From Pseudomonas koreensis (GTDB taxonomy: Bacteria > Pseudomonadota > Gammaproteobacteria > Pseudomonadales > Pseudomonadaceae), in the NCBI RefSeq assembly GCF_025447595.1, contig NZ_JAOEJU010000021.1, positions 1 through 64,000 of the forward strand: a DNA stretch of 64,000 nt, written 5' to 3'. Below are positions 1 through 8,250 of the stretch, piece after piece. The position numbers and the translations under genes are program-made. The first letter of the stretch is position 1. Each line of letters starts with the position of its first letter. Below the pieces are notes generated by a model. That model had not been told where the DNA came from and did not search any database. It saw only the letters and a program-made list of their open reading frames with translations.

Positions 1-38
1 GTGGATCAGTCGCCATCACCGCTAATTGACACACCGCC

Positions 39-63
39 TTCGCGAGCAAGCTCGCTCCCGCAA
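39..63. repeat. REP element (single)
   Basis: One imperfect palindrome of the GTGGGAGCGAGCTTGCTCGCGA type in inverted orientation, ending in CTCCCGC rather than CTCCCAC. It lies just upstream of the GTPase gene; its partner, if any, is outside the window. Confidence 0.8.
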
Positions 64-109
64 AAAAAGCTTCATCTGCACCGGTCAGTCCATCACCAAG
101 GAGCCTCAC

Positions 110-1165
110 ATGAACACCCCCTTCAACGCCCCGACCCCGAACACCAAAATCCCGGTCACCATCCTCACCGGGTTCCTCGGTGCCGGCAAAACCACCCTGC
201 TCAATTACATCCTCAAGGAAAACCACGGCCGCAAGATCGCGGTGATCGAAAACGAGTTCGGCGAAGTCGGCATCGACGGCGATCTGGTGCTCAGCTCCGA
301 GACCGAAGAAATCTACGAAATGGTCAACGGCTGCGTCTGCTGCACCGCCGAAGTCCGCGAGGACCTGGTGCGGATCGTCCGCGAACTGGTGGCGCGCCCG
401 GTGCGGCTCGACCACATCCTGATCGAGACCAGCGGCCTGGCCGACCCGTACCCGGTGGCCCAGAGCTTTTTCATCAACGACCCGATTGCCGAAGAAGTCG
501 AACTCGACGCCATCGTGACCATGGTCGATGCCAAGCACATCGCCCAGCACCTGGAAGACCTGCAACTGGACGGCGTCGACAATCAGGCGGTGGATCAGAT
601 CGTCTGCGCCGACCGCATCGTCATCAACAAGGTCGATCTGGTCAGCGCTGAAGAGGTGGAAACCCTGCGCGGCAAGATCCGTGGATTGAATGCCACGGCG
701 GATCTGGTGACCTCGACCCACGCACAGATCGACCTGTCGAAGATCATCGGCATCGGTGCCTTCGAATGCACGCAGAAGCTGATGGAAATCGGCGCGGATC
801 AGCACGATCACGATCACCACGACCACGACCATGACCATCACACTGAAGAGCCCGACCACGAGCACGACCCGAGCGTTTCGTCTGTGGGAATCGCCGTGGA
901 CGGCGCCGTCAACCTGATGGCGTTCCACCGCTGGATCAGCGAGTTGCGCAGTGCTCAGGCCGACAACCTGTACCGCATGAAAGGCGTGCTGGCGGTGGCC
1001 AACGAAGACCAGCGCTACGTGCTGCAAGGCGTGCACAGCCTGGTGGAGTTCCGCGCCTCGACCGCGTGGGGTTCCGAGCCGCGCTCGAGCAAGATCGTGT
1101 TCATTGGCCGCGACCTGGATCGGGCGGCGCTGAATCAGGGCTTCGCCGCCTGCCTGGCCGGCTGA
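110..1165 (+). CDS. COG0523/CobW-family GTPase, probable metal chaperone
   Basis: A 351-residue G3E P-loop GTPase. Visible motifs are the Walker A GFLGAGKTT (residues 21-29), the family's CxCC metal site (Cys75, Cys77, Cys78) and the base-specificity motif NKVD (173-176). A His/Asp-rich loop at about 230-253 is typical of zinc-handling members, and a CobW C-terminal domain follows. Family knowledge: these proteins use GTP hydrolysis to deliver a metal, often Zn, to client enzymes. The start at 110 is chosen over an in-frame ATG at 26 because AAGGAG lies at 98-103 and the upstream codons read through a REP element. It precedes a purine permease and a metal-dependent deaminase, so serving amidohydrolases is possible; that is inference. 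No Zur-like operator was recognised in the short upstream region. Confidence 0.9.
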   Translation: MNTPFNAPTPNTKIPVTILTGFLGAGKTTLLNYILKENHGRKIAVIENEFGEVGIDGDLVLSSETEEIYEMVNGCVCCTAEVREDLVRIVRELVARPVRLDHILIETSGLADPYPVAQSFFINDPIAEEVELDAIVTMVDAKHIAQHLEDLQLDGVDNQAVDQIVCADRIVINKVDLVSAEEVETLRGKIRGLNATADLVTSTHAQIDLSKIIGIGAFECTQKLMEIGADQHDHDHHDHDHDHHTEEPDHEHDPSVSSVGIAVDGAVNLMAFHRWISELRSAQADNLYRMKGVLAVANEDQRYVLQGVHSLVEFRASTAWGSEPRSSKIVFIGRDLDRAALNQGFAACLAG

Positions 1166-1249
1166 AACCCGGCATCGGAGCCGGTGGATGGCGGTTCCGG
1201 GCACACAGAACGAATGACTGATGCACGCCATGGGAATAACACAAAACCC

Positions 1250-1340
1250 TGTGGGAGCGAGCTTGCTCGCGAAGAGGTCGGCACACTCAACCCCTCAGTT
1301 GACTGACCTGCCGCTTTCGCGAGCAAGCTCGCTCCCACAA
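1250..1340. repeat. REP inverted pair (REPIN)
   Basis: A forward GTGGGAGCGAGCTTGCTCGCGA copy and an inverted copy flank about 45 bases of unrelated sequence, the usual head-to-head REPIN arrangement. It fills the gap between the GTPase and permease genes. Confidence 0.9.
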
Positions 1341-1421
1341 GGTTCCACAGTGTTCTCGAGCCAAGCGGCATCAGACGAATACCCCTCTGTACCAATTAAC
1401 AACAGCTAGAGGTGATTCCCC

Positions 1422-2777
1422 ATGTCGTCAGCCAGTTCCTCCTCCACCGTCCACCCTGTCGACCGCGTCTTGCCGGTGCGACAGATGCTCACCCTCGGCC
1501 TGCAGCACATGGCCGTCTCGTACATCGGCGCCATCGCCGTGCCGTTGATTGTCGCCAGTGCCCTGAAGATGTCCCACGCCGACACGGTGGTGCTGATCAG
1601 CACCACGCTGTTCTGCTCCGGCATCGCCACCCTGTTGCAGACCGTCGGTTTCTGGAAGTTCGGCGTGCGCCTGCCGATCCTGCAAGGCGTGGCGTTCAGC
1701 AGCGTCGGGCCGGTGATCGCCATCGGCAGCAACCCGGAGGTGGGATTTGCCGGGGTGTGCGGGGCGGTGATCGGCGCGGGGATTTTCACCATGCTCATCG
1801 CCCCGTTCGTGGGCCGCTTGCGACGGTTTTTCCCGCCGGTGGTGACCGGCTGCATCGTCACGGTGATCGGTCTGCAGCTGTTCCCGATTGCCTATGAGTG
1901 GGTCGGCGGCGGGCGCAACGCGAGCAACTTCGGTGCGCCGGCGTTTCTCGCCGTGGCCGTGGTGGTGTTGCTGACCATCCTGCTGGTCAACCGCTATGGC
2001 AGCCCGTTGCTGCGCAACATGGCGGTGCTGGTGGGGATGCTGGTGGGTGCCGGTCTGGCTTACGGCCTGGGCATGGGCAACTTTCACAGCGTCGAGGACG
2101 CGCCGTGGCTGACCGTGCCCTACCCGTTCTATTTCGGTTTGCCGACCTTCAGCCTGATCCCCATCGCCACCATGGTGGTGGTGATGATCGTGCAGATGGT
2201 GGAGTCCATGGGGCTGTTCGTGGCCATTGGCGATATCGTCGACAAACCGGTGGAAGACAAACAAGTCATCAATGGCCTGCGCGCCAATGGCCTGGCCAGC
2301 ACCATCGCCGGGATGTTCGCCGCGTTTCCGTTCATTGCCTTCATGGAGAACGTCGGGCTGGTGATCCTGACTGGCGTGCGCAGCCGCTGGGTGGTGGCGA
2401 TCAGCGGTCTGCTGATGTGCTCGATTGCGCTGGTGCCCAAGGCCGGGGCGATCATTGCCTCGATGCCGACCGCCGCGCTGGGCGGTGCCGGCATCGCCAT
2501 GTTCGGCGTGGTTGCGGCGGCCGGGATCCAGACCCTGGCCAAAGTCGATTACGAGCGCAATCGCTACAACGTGCTGATCGTCGGTTTCACCATCGCCGCC
2601 GCCCTGGTGCCGGTGCTCGCCCCGACCCTGTTCAAACAATTGCCCGAGTGGTCACAGCCGTTCCTGCACAGCAGCGTGGTCATCGCCTGCCTGGTGTCGG
2701 TGCTGCTCAACGCGGCGCTCAATGGCGTCAGCGTGCCAGAAACCACACCCGGCAAATCCGCCTCGCACATCCTCTGA
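1422..2777 (+). CDS. NCS2-family nucleobase:cation symporter
   Basis: A 451-residue inner-membrane permease of the nucleobase-ascorbate/NCS2 (uracil-xanthine permease) family, strongly hydrophobic with about 14 predicted membrane segments. The N-terminal QMLTLGLQHMAVSYIGAIAVP stretch and the central VAIGDIVDKPVEDKQVINGLRANG region (residues about 270-292) are family hallmarks. The start has an AGAGGTG ribosome site at 1408-1414. Only 12 bases separate it from the 8-oxoguanine deaminase gene, so the two are probably co-transcribed. The substrate is then likely a purine (xanthine, urate or an oxidised guanine) rather than uracil, although the neighbouring pyrimidine cluster leaves that open. 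Confidence 0.9.
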   Translation: MSSASSSSTVHPVDRVLPVRQMLTLGLQHMAVSYIGAIAVPLIVASALKMSHADTVVLISTTLFCSGIATLLQTVGFWKFGVRLPILQGVAFSSVGPVIAIGSNPEVGFAGVCGAVIGAGIFTMLIAPFVGRLRRFFPPVVTGCIVTVIGLQLFPIAYEWVGGGRNASNFGAPAFLAVAVVVLLTILLVNRYGSPLLRNMAVLVGMLVGAGLAYGLGMGNFHSVEDAPWLTVPYPFYFGLPTFSLIPIATMVVVMIVQMVESMGLFVAIGDIVDKPVEDKQVINGLRANGLASTIAGMFAAFPFIAFMENVGLVILTGVRSRWVVAISGLLMCSIALVPKAGAIIASMPTAALGGAGIAMFGVVAAAGIQTLAKVDYERNRYNVLIVGFTIAAALVPVLAPTLFKQLPEWSQPFLHSSVVIACLVSVLLNAALNGVSVPETTPGKSASHIL

Positions 2778-2789
2778 CTGGAGCTGCCC

Positions 2790-4178
2790 ATGACTCAACT
2801 TCAAAACATCCTGATCAAGCACCCGGTGGCGGTGATGACCGGCCTGCGCGGCCCCCGTGCCCGGGCCGGCGCCGTGGACATCCGCGTGGTCAACGGCCGG
2901 ATCGCGGAGATGGCCGCCAACCTTGAGCCGCAACCCGGTGAGCGGGTGATCGACGCCCGCAATTCGGTGGTCTATCCGGGCTGGATCAACACCCACCATC
3001 ACCTGTTCCAGAACCTGCTCAAAGCGGTGCCCGAAGGCTTGAATCAGGACTTGCAAGGCTGGCTGGCGAGCGTGCCCTACCCGCGCCTGAACCGCTTCAC
3101 CCCGCAACTGGCACGGATCGCCGCACGGTTGGGGATGGTCGAGCTGCTGCTGTCCGGCGTCACCACCTGCGCCGATCACCATTACCTCTACCACGCCCAC
3201 GGCAGCACCGAGACCGGCGACTTGCTGTTCGACCTCGCCGAGGAATTCGGCCTGCGTTTCGTGCTCTGCCGTGGCGGTGCGCTGGAGTCTGCCAGCGCAC
3301 ATCCGGGCTTCTCGAAAACCGCGCTGCAACCGGAATCCCTGGAGCAAATGGTCGGTGACATCGAACGGCTGAAATCGCGCTACCACCAGGACACCCCAGA
3401 TGCGCTGCGCCGGGTGGTCGTGGCGCCAACCACGCCGACCTTCTCGCTGCCGCCAACCCTGCTGCGCGAACTGGCGCACACCGCCCGAGGCATGGGGTTG
3501 CGCCTGCACACGCACCTGTCGGAGACCCAGAACTACGTGAATTTCTGCCGCGACAAATACAACTGCCTGCCGGTGGAATTCGTCGCCGAACACGAATGGC
3601 TCGGCTCCGACGTGTGGTTCGCCCACGCCGTGCACCTGCAACCGGGAGAAATCCGCATGCTCGCCCAGACCGGTACCGGCGTCTCCCACTGCCCGGTGAG
3701 CAACGCCCGGCTGGGCAGCGGCGTCGCACCGATTCCGCAAATGTACGAGGCCGGCGTGCCGATCTCCCTCGGCGTCGACGGCGTGGCCTCCAACGAATCC
3801 GGAAGCATGGTCGGCGAAGCCAACACCGCCTGGCTGATCCACCGCGCCGAACAAGGCGCCTCGGCCACCACCGCCGAAGACGTCATTCACTGGGGCACGG
3901 CCGGCGGCGCACAAGTACTCGGCCTCGGCGCGGTCGGCACGCTGGAAATCGGACAGGCAGCGGATCTGGTGATCTACAGCCTCGACCATCCACGGTTCTA
4001 CGGCTTCCACGACAGCGCTGTCGCACCGGTCGTCGCGGGTGAGCCGATTGCCGTGAAGTACAGCCTGGTGGGTGGGCGGATCGTCGTCGACAACGGGGTG
4101 ATTCCGGGGCTGGATGTCGAGCGGATGCGGGCCGAGGCCTGGGAGGGTGTGCAGGCGATGATGAAGGTCGACGATTGA
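2790..4178 (+). CDS. 8-oxoguanine deaminase (amidohydrolase family)
   Basis: A 462-residue amidohydrolase with a (beta/alpha)8 barrel. Visible metal-site motifs are NTHHHLFQ after the first strand, TCADHHYLYH, HTHLSET for the third histidine group, and the late SLGVDGVASNES segment carrying the catalytic Asp. Length and motifs match the deaminase family shown in P. aeruginosa to convert 8-oxoguanine to urate; related members act on s-triazines or isocytosine, so specificity is inferred from resemblance. A CTGGAG ribosome site precedes the ATG. It is the second gene of a permease-deaminase operon, which supports uptake and deamination of a damaged or unusual purine. Confidence 0.87.
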   Translation: MTQLQNILIKHPVAVMTGLRGPRARAGAVDIRVVNGRIAEMAANLEPQPGERVIDARNSVVYPGWINTHHHLFQNLLKAVPEGLNQDLQGWLASVPYPRLNRFTPQLARIAARLGMVELLLSGVTTCADHHYLYHAHGSTETGDLLFDLAEEFGLRFVLCRGGALESASAHPGFSKTALQPESLEQMVGDIERLKSRYHQDTPDALRRVVVAPTTPTFSLPPTLLRELAHTARGMGLRLHTHLSETQNYVNFCRDKYNCLPVEFVAEHEWLGSDVWFAHAVHLQPGEIRMLAQTGTGVSHCPVSNARLGSGVAPIPQMYEAGVPISLGVDGVASNESGSMVGEANTAWLIHRAEQGASATTAEDVIHWGTAGGAQVLGLGAVGTLEIGQAADLVIYSLDHPRFYGFHDSAVAPVVAGEPIAVKYSLVGGRIVVDNGVIPGLDVERMRAEAWEGVQAMMKVDD

Positions 4179-4199
4179 CTCGCTGGCGAGAAAAAAATT

Positions 4200-4289
4200 G
4201 TGGGAGCGAGCCTGCTCGCGAAAGCGGAGTATCAGACACAGATTTGTTGACTGATCCACTTCGTTCGCGAGCAGGCTCGCTCCCACAGG
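4200..4289. repeat. REP inverted pair (REPIN)
   Basis: A pair of the GCGAGCCTGCTCGC variant, forward then inverted, separated by about 45 bases, downstream of the deaminase gene. Confidence 0.9.
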
Positions 4290-4392
4290 AATCGCGGTGC
4301 ATTGGCGAACTCGGAAGCTGTCGACTAACGTTAGTACCTCATCGGATTGAGCCCCTGCCAGCAACACCGGGCTCTTGATCAAGGAGAGACTG

Positions 4393-4602
4393 ATGACATC
4401 CAACCGCCTCATCGAACAGACCTATCGCACCTGGTCCAGCCCCATCCTGCTGGAGCTGAAAAAGCGCGAGCACGAGATGGCGCCGGCCGAACGCCAGGCG
4501 CTTGAAAAGGTACTGGTGGAAAGACGATTGCTGGACGTTGGCAACCCGAACGGCAGTGACCGCCGCAAAGGTTCGGCGAACATCAACGAAAGACCTGGGT
4601 AG
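4393..4602 (+). CDS. small hypothetical protein
   Basis: A 69-residue charged, helical-looking protein rich in Glu, Arg and Lys, with no signal peptide or membrane segment and no domain I recognise. The start at 4393 has a strong AAGGAG site at 4381-4386; an earlier in-frame start at 4375 lacks one. It stands alone between two REP loci and points toward the convergent carbamoylase gene. The good ribosome site is the main evidence that it is real. Confidence 0.6.
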   Translation: MTSNRLIEQTYRTWSSPILLELKKREHEMAPAERQALEKVLVERRLLDVGNPNGSDRRKGSANINERPG

Positions 4603-4624
4603 TCGCAAGCCAATGTACAGAAAC

Positions 4625-4650
4625 TGTGGGAGCAAGCTCGCTCCCACAGG
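4625..4650. repeat. collapsed REP hairpin
   Basis: A 26-base near-perfect palindrome made of the outer halves of two opposed REP copies (GTGGGAGC joined through AAGCTC to GCTCCCAC). The usual interior of about 45 bases and the inner halves are missing, so it looks like a REPIN that lost its middle. Confidence 0.7.
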
Positions 4651-4705
4651 TAAAACTTTGCCTGGCAATAGAATGTTTTGCCGACTCATCCAGCTCTGTC
4701 CCTGT

Positions 4706-5989
4706 TCACGCCGCCCGTTGCCCTCCCGCCACCGCCGCCGAAGCCGCCAGCATTGCCCGCAACAACACCGCACAGCCAGCCGCCAGATCATCCGGCGCGG
4801 CGTTTTCGATTTCGTTGTGGCTGATGCCGCCTTCGCACGGTACGAAGATCATCCCGGCCGGGCCGAGTTCGGCGAGGAAGATTGCGTCATGACCGGCGCC
4901 GCTGACGATGTCCATGTGCGACAGGCCCAGACCTTTGGCGGCGCCGCGCACGGCTTCGACGCAGCCTTTTTCAAAGTACAGCGGCGGGAAGTCGGCGGTC
5001 GGGGTCAGTTCATAGGTCAGGCCGTGTTCTTCGCAGGTCGCTTCGATGACTTGCTTGACCTCGGCGATCATCGCGTCGAGGCGTGCCGGTTCAAGATGCC
5101 GAAAGTCGAGGGTCATGCGCACTTCGCCGGGGATGACGTTGCGCGAGCCGGGATAGGCTTGCAGGCAACCGACGGTGCCGCAGGCGTGGGGTTGATGACC
5201 GAGCGCCGCGCGATTGACCGCGCCGACGATCACCGAGGCGCCGACCAGAGCATCCTTGCGCAGGTGCATCGGGGTCGGGCCGGCGTGGGCTTCGACGCCG
5301 CGCAGTTTCAGGTCGAACCACTTCTGCCCCAGAGCGCCGAGTACCACGCCGATGATTTTCTGTTCGTCCTCAAGGATCGGGCCTTGTTCGATGTGCGCCT
5401 CGAAATAGGCGCCGACCTTGTGCCCGCTGACTTTGCGCGGTCCGGCGTAGCCGATGGCGTTCAGTGCTTCGCCGACCGTGACGCCATCGGCATCGACCTT
5501 GGCCAGGGTTTCTTCGAGGGTGAATTTTTCCGCGAACACGCCGGAGCCCATCATGCACGGGGCGAAGCGCGAGCCTTCTTCGTTGGTCCAGACCACCACT
5601 TCCAGCGGCGCCTCGGTTTCCACGCCCAGGTCGTTGAGGGTGCGCAGCACTTCGACCCCGGCCAGCACGCCGAAGCAGCCGTCGAACTTGCCGCCGGTGG
5701 GCTGGGTGTCGATGTGGCTGCCGGTCATCACCGGCGGCAGGTTCGGATTGCGGCCGGGACGGCGAGCGAAGATGTTGCCGACTTCATCGACCGTGACGCT
5801 GCAACCGGCGTCCTTGCACCACTGCACAAACAGGTCGCGGGCCTGGCGGTCGAGATCGGTCAGGGCCAGGCGACAGACCCCGCCCTTGACCGTGGCGCCG
5901 AGTTTCGCCAGTTCCATGAGCGACGCCCACAAGCGGTCGCGGTTGATGTGCTGGTGGGTCGATTGCAGAACGTCTACGGCTGCGTTCAT
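4706..5989 (-). CDS. N-carbamoyl-beta-alanine amidohydrolase (beta-ureidopropionase), M20 family
   Basis: A 427-residue Zn-dependent hydrolase of the M20/HyuC group, which cleaves N-carbamoyl-beta-alanine to beta-alanine, CO2 and ammonia, the last step of reductive uracil breakdown. Visible are the metal-site segment GSHIDTQPTGGKFDG (residues about 90-104), the EEGSRF catalytic/metal motif (about 137-142), the dimerisation-domain segment and the C-terminal SGAGHDA motif carrying a further metal His. A GGAGATC ribosome site precedes the ATG. The gene lies next to the NCS1 permease gene in the same orientation, separated by a REP pair. The order carbamoylase-permease-dihydropyrimidinase-PreT-PreA is the Pseudomonas pyd arrangement. 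N-carbamoyl-L-amino-acid hydrolase activity is the alternative. Confidence 0.87.
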   Translation of the reverse strand: MNAAVDVLQSTHQHINRDRLWASLMELAKLGATVKGGVCRLALTDLDRQARDLFVQWCKDAGCSVTVDEVGNIFARRPGRNPNLPPVMTGSHIDTQPTGGKFDGCFGVLAGVEVLRTLNDLGVETEAPLEVVVWTNEEGSRFAPCMMGSGVFAEKFTLEETLAKVDADGVTVGEALNAIGYAGPRKVSGHKVGAYFEAHIEQGPILEDEQKIIGVVLGALGQKWFDLKLRGVEAHAGPTPMHLRKDALVGASVIVGAVNRAALGHQPHACGTVGCLQAYPGSRNVIPGEVRMTLDFRHLEPARLDAMIAEVKQVIEATCEEHGLTYELTPTADFPPLYFEKGCVEAVRGAAKGLGLSHMDIVSGAGHDAIFLAELGPAGMIFVPCEGGISHNEIENAAPDDLAAGCAVLLRAMLAASAAVAGGQRAA

Positions 5990-6042
5990 GGGGATCTCCT
6001 CAGGCAGTTCTTATGGATATTGCTGCGGTGACTGTCTGGCCG

Positions 6043-6137
6043 CCATCGCTGGCAAGCCAGCTCCCACAGGGAATGCAGTCGTACACAAATGCTGTGTCCA
6101 CCGGAAAACCTGTGGGAGCGAGCCTGCTCGCGATGAG
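6043..6137. repeat. REP pair, tail-to-tail, two variants
   Basis: An inverted CGCTGGCAAGCCAGC variant comes first, then a forward GCGAGCCTGCTCGC variant. The two belong to different REP sequence variants and face opposite to the usual REPIN orientation. Confidence 0.8.
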
Positions 6138-6145
6138 GCCCTCCT

Positions 6146-7630
6146 CTACACCGGTGATTTCACGGCAGAAGGCTGCGCACGCATCGCGCACAACCCGTAA
6201 TAGATCAACCCGCCCAGCGCCGAGCCGGTGAACCAGCCATAGCTGTAGAACCAGCTGAATGCGCTGCTGCCCAGGGACAGCAATGTCAGCACCACCGGCA
6301 CGCCGAACGCGATGAACCCGGACCAGTTCCACGCCGGGTACACGTCGTCCCGGTAGAGGCCGGCCAGGTCCAGTTGCTGTTTTTTGATCAGGAAATAGTC
6401 CACCACCATGATCCCGGCAATCGGCCCGAGCAGGCTGGAATAGCCCAGCAACCAGTTCGAATACACGGTTTCCAGGCTGACATCGGAGACGATCAGCCCG
6501 AGCTTCTTCAGCAGCTCATGGCCCATCAGCGCCAGACCGACGAACCCGGTGAGGATCACCGCCTTGGTGCGGTTGATCACCTTGGGCGCGATGTTCTGGA
6601 AGTCGTTGGTCGGCGAGACGATGTTGGCGGCGGTGTTGGTCGACAGCGTGGCGATGATGATCAGCGCCATGGCCACCGCGACCCACACCGGGCTCTGAAT
6701 GTGGCCGATCAAAGTCACCGGATCGGAAACGCTGACACCCACCAGTTTCACCGACGCGGCGGTCATCACCACGCCCAGTGCGGCGAACAGGAACATGGTC
6801 AGCGGCAGGCCGAAAATCTGCCCGAGGATCTGATCCTTCTGGCTGCGGGCATAACGGCTGAAGTCGGGAATGTTCAGCGACAGCGTGGCCCAGAAGCCGA
6901 CCATCGCCGTCAGCCCGGCGGCGAAGTAACTGACCACGCTTGCGCCCTCGGGACGCTTCGGCGGAATCGCCAGCAGTTCGGTCATCGACACATTGGGCAT
7001 GGCCCACACCAGCAGCCCGATGCCGACCGCCACCAGCAGCGGCGCCGACAGGGTTTCCAGCCATTTGATCGACTCGGCGCCACGGATCACCACCCACAGG
7101 TTGAGCGCCCAGAAGATCATGAAACCGATCACCTCCCCCGTCCCGCCGAGGGATTTCCAGCCCTCGAACACAGAGCCGAGAAACAGGTGAATCGCCAGCC
7201 CGCCGAACATGGTCTGGATGCCGAACCAGCCGCACGCCACCAGCGCGCGGATCAGGCACGGCACGTTGGAGCCGAGAATCCCGAACGACGAGCGCAGCAG
7301 CACCGGAAACGGAATCCCGTACTTGGTGCCAGGAAACGCGTTGAGTGTGAGGGGAATCAGGACGATGACGTTGGCAAACAGAATCGCCAGCAAGGCCTCG
7401 CCGACGCTCAGGCCAAAATACGCGGTGAGGACGCCACCGAGGGTGTAGGTCGGCACGCAGATCGACATGCCGACCCACAGCGCGGTGATGTGCCATTTGT
7501 TCCAGGTTCGTTCGCGCACCTTGGTCGGTGCCATGTCGTGGTTGTAACGGGGACTGTCGAGGACGTCGCTGCCGGCTTCGAGTTCGAACAAGCCGTCGCG
7601 CTCGGTCACTTGCGATCTGTTCTGTTGCAT
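6146..7630 (-). CDS. NCS1-family nucleobase:cation symporter
   Basis: A 494-residue inner-membrane permease of the NCS1 (Mhp1/PucI/uracil-allantoin permease) family with about 12 membrane segments. It has the N-terminal cytosolic SPRYNHDMAPT stretch (residues about 26-36) and the ALWVGMSICVPTYTLGG first-helix motif (about 50-66) that line the hydantoin/allantoin pocket in this family. The position between the carbamoylase and dihydropyrimidinase genes makes uracil, thymine or their dihydro derivatives the likely cargo, with hydantoins possible. It is divergent from the dihydropyrimidinase gene across a 620-base gap with operator-like repeats. Confidence 0.88.
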   Translation of the reverse strand: MQQNRSQVTERDGLFELEAGSDVLDSPRYNHDMAPTKVRERTWNKWHITALWVGMSICVPTYTLGGVLTAYFGLSVGEALLAILFANVIVLIPLTLNAFPGTKYGIPFPVLLRSSFGILGSNVPCLIRALVACGWFGIQTMFGGLAIHLFLGSVFEGWKSLGGTGEVIGFMIFWALNLWVVIRGAESIKWLETLSAPLLVAVGIGLLVWAMPNVSMTELLAIPPKRPEGASVVSYFAAGLTAMVGFWATLSLNIPDFSRYARSQKDQILGQIFGLPLTMFLFAALGVVMTAASVKLVGVSVSDPVTLIGHIQSPVWVAVAMALIIIATLSTNTAANIVSPTNDFQNIAPKVINRTKAVILTGFVGLALMGHELLKKLGLIVSDVSLETVYSNWLLGYSSLLGPIAGIMVVDYFLIKKQQLDLAGLYRDDVYPAWNWSGFIAFGVPVVLTLLSLGSSAFSWFYSYGWFTGSALGGLIYYGLCAMRAQPSAVKSPV

Positions 7631-8250
7631 GGCCGCTCCACTGTTCTTCTGATTATTTTTTGCTCATCAGGCGGCTGCACACGCAGGTGCGAGCCGGACG
7701 ATGGCCGGAGGAACTGACAACTTTCTTGCACCGGCCATGGTGTCAGCGGCGGCATCAATAAACGTGCCGGGTGCCCCGCTTGCGCATCGGGCCGTGCTTT
7801 TAAAGCTTTGTAACTGACTGATGTTGATCAGCTTTAATTATTCACCTGGTGAGGCCGCGAAAACTTGACTGAACACTCAGGCTAAATGCCAGGCAAGTTG
7901 TTCGAATTGTCAGGACTCAATCTGGTGCACTGCATTATTTTTCTTTAGAACGCATCACCCGCAGCTCAACTTCAAGCGGCTGATTTCACATAGGAAATCT
8001 TGCTCATATTTCCAACCTGTCAAGTGCGTCAAAATGGTGAAGCGCCTCACCATTTTGGTGATTTTGTATTTTTATCTATATTTATCAGCTACTTAAAACA
8101 GTCATAAGCTTATAAAAAATAATCTTGATCAATTGCAGAACTGCGACTAGCGTCTATTCCTGACAGCGCTGACAAGATTATGCATTTGGCGCTGCAAACA
8201 ATAAAACACTAGAACCGGCACAAGTCGGTCATGCCTGCGAGGAACTCGGA
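7631..8250. promoter_or_regulatory. 620-base divergent control region of the pyrimidine-degradation genes
   Basis: No supported gene. The right half is AT-rich and should hold the promoters for the divergent NCS1 permease and dihydropyrimidinase genes. The one clear structural element is the alternating hexamer array at 8030-8061, annotated separately. I did not find a convincing sigma-54 promoter or a match to the E. coli RutR half-site TTGAC-N6-GTCAA. The ribosome site for the gene at 8251 is GAGGA near 8239. Confidence 0.6.
8030..8061. promoter_or_regulatory. operator-like alternating hexamers (TGGTGA / TCACCA)
   Basis: A perfect inverted repeat has 11-base arms, CAAAATGGTGA (8030-8040) and TCACCATTTTG (8047-8057), around a 6-base spacer. 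It overlaps a second perfect one, TCACCA-TTT-TGGTGA (8047-8061). Three hexamers therefore alternate TGGTGA, TCACCA, TGGTGA with spacers of 6 and 3 bases. It lies in the divergent gap of the pyrimidine genes, so binding by the RutR-like TetR regulator at 12633-13253 is plausible but unproven. Confidence 0.55.

Noticed and set aside
1428..2639. A 403-codon antisense frame within the NCS2 permease gene.
   Set aside because: His/Gln/Asp-rich shadow of a membrane-protein gene; no ribosome site or domain.
7631..8250. Sigma-54 promoter or RutR consensus site for the pyrimidine genes.
   Set aside because: I found no GG-N10-GC element of good quality and no TTGAC-N6-GTCAA palindrome; only the TGGTGA/TCACCA array is convincing.
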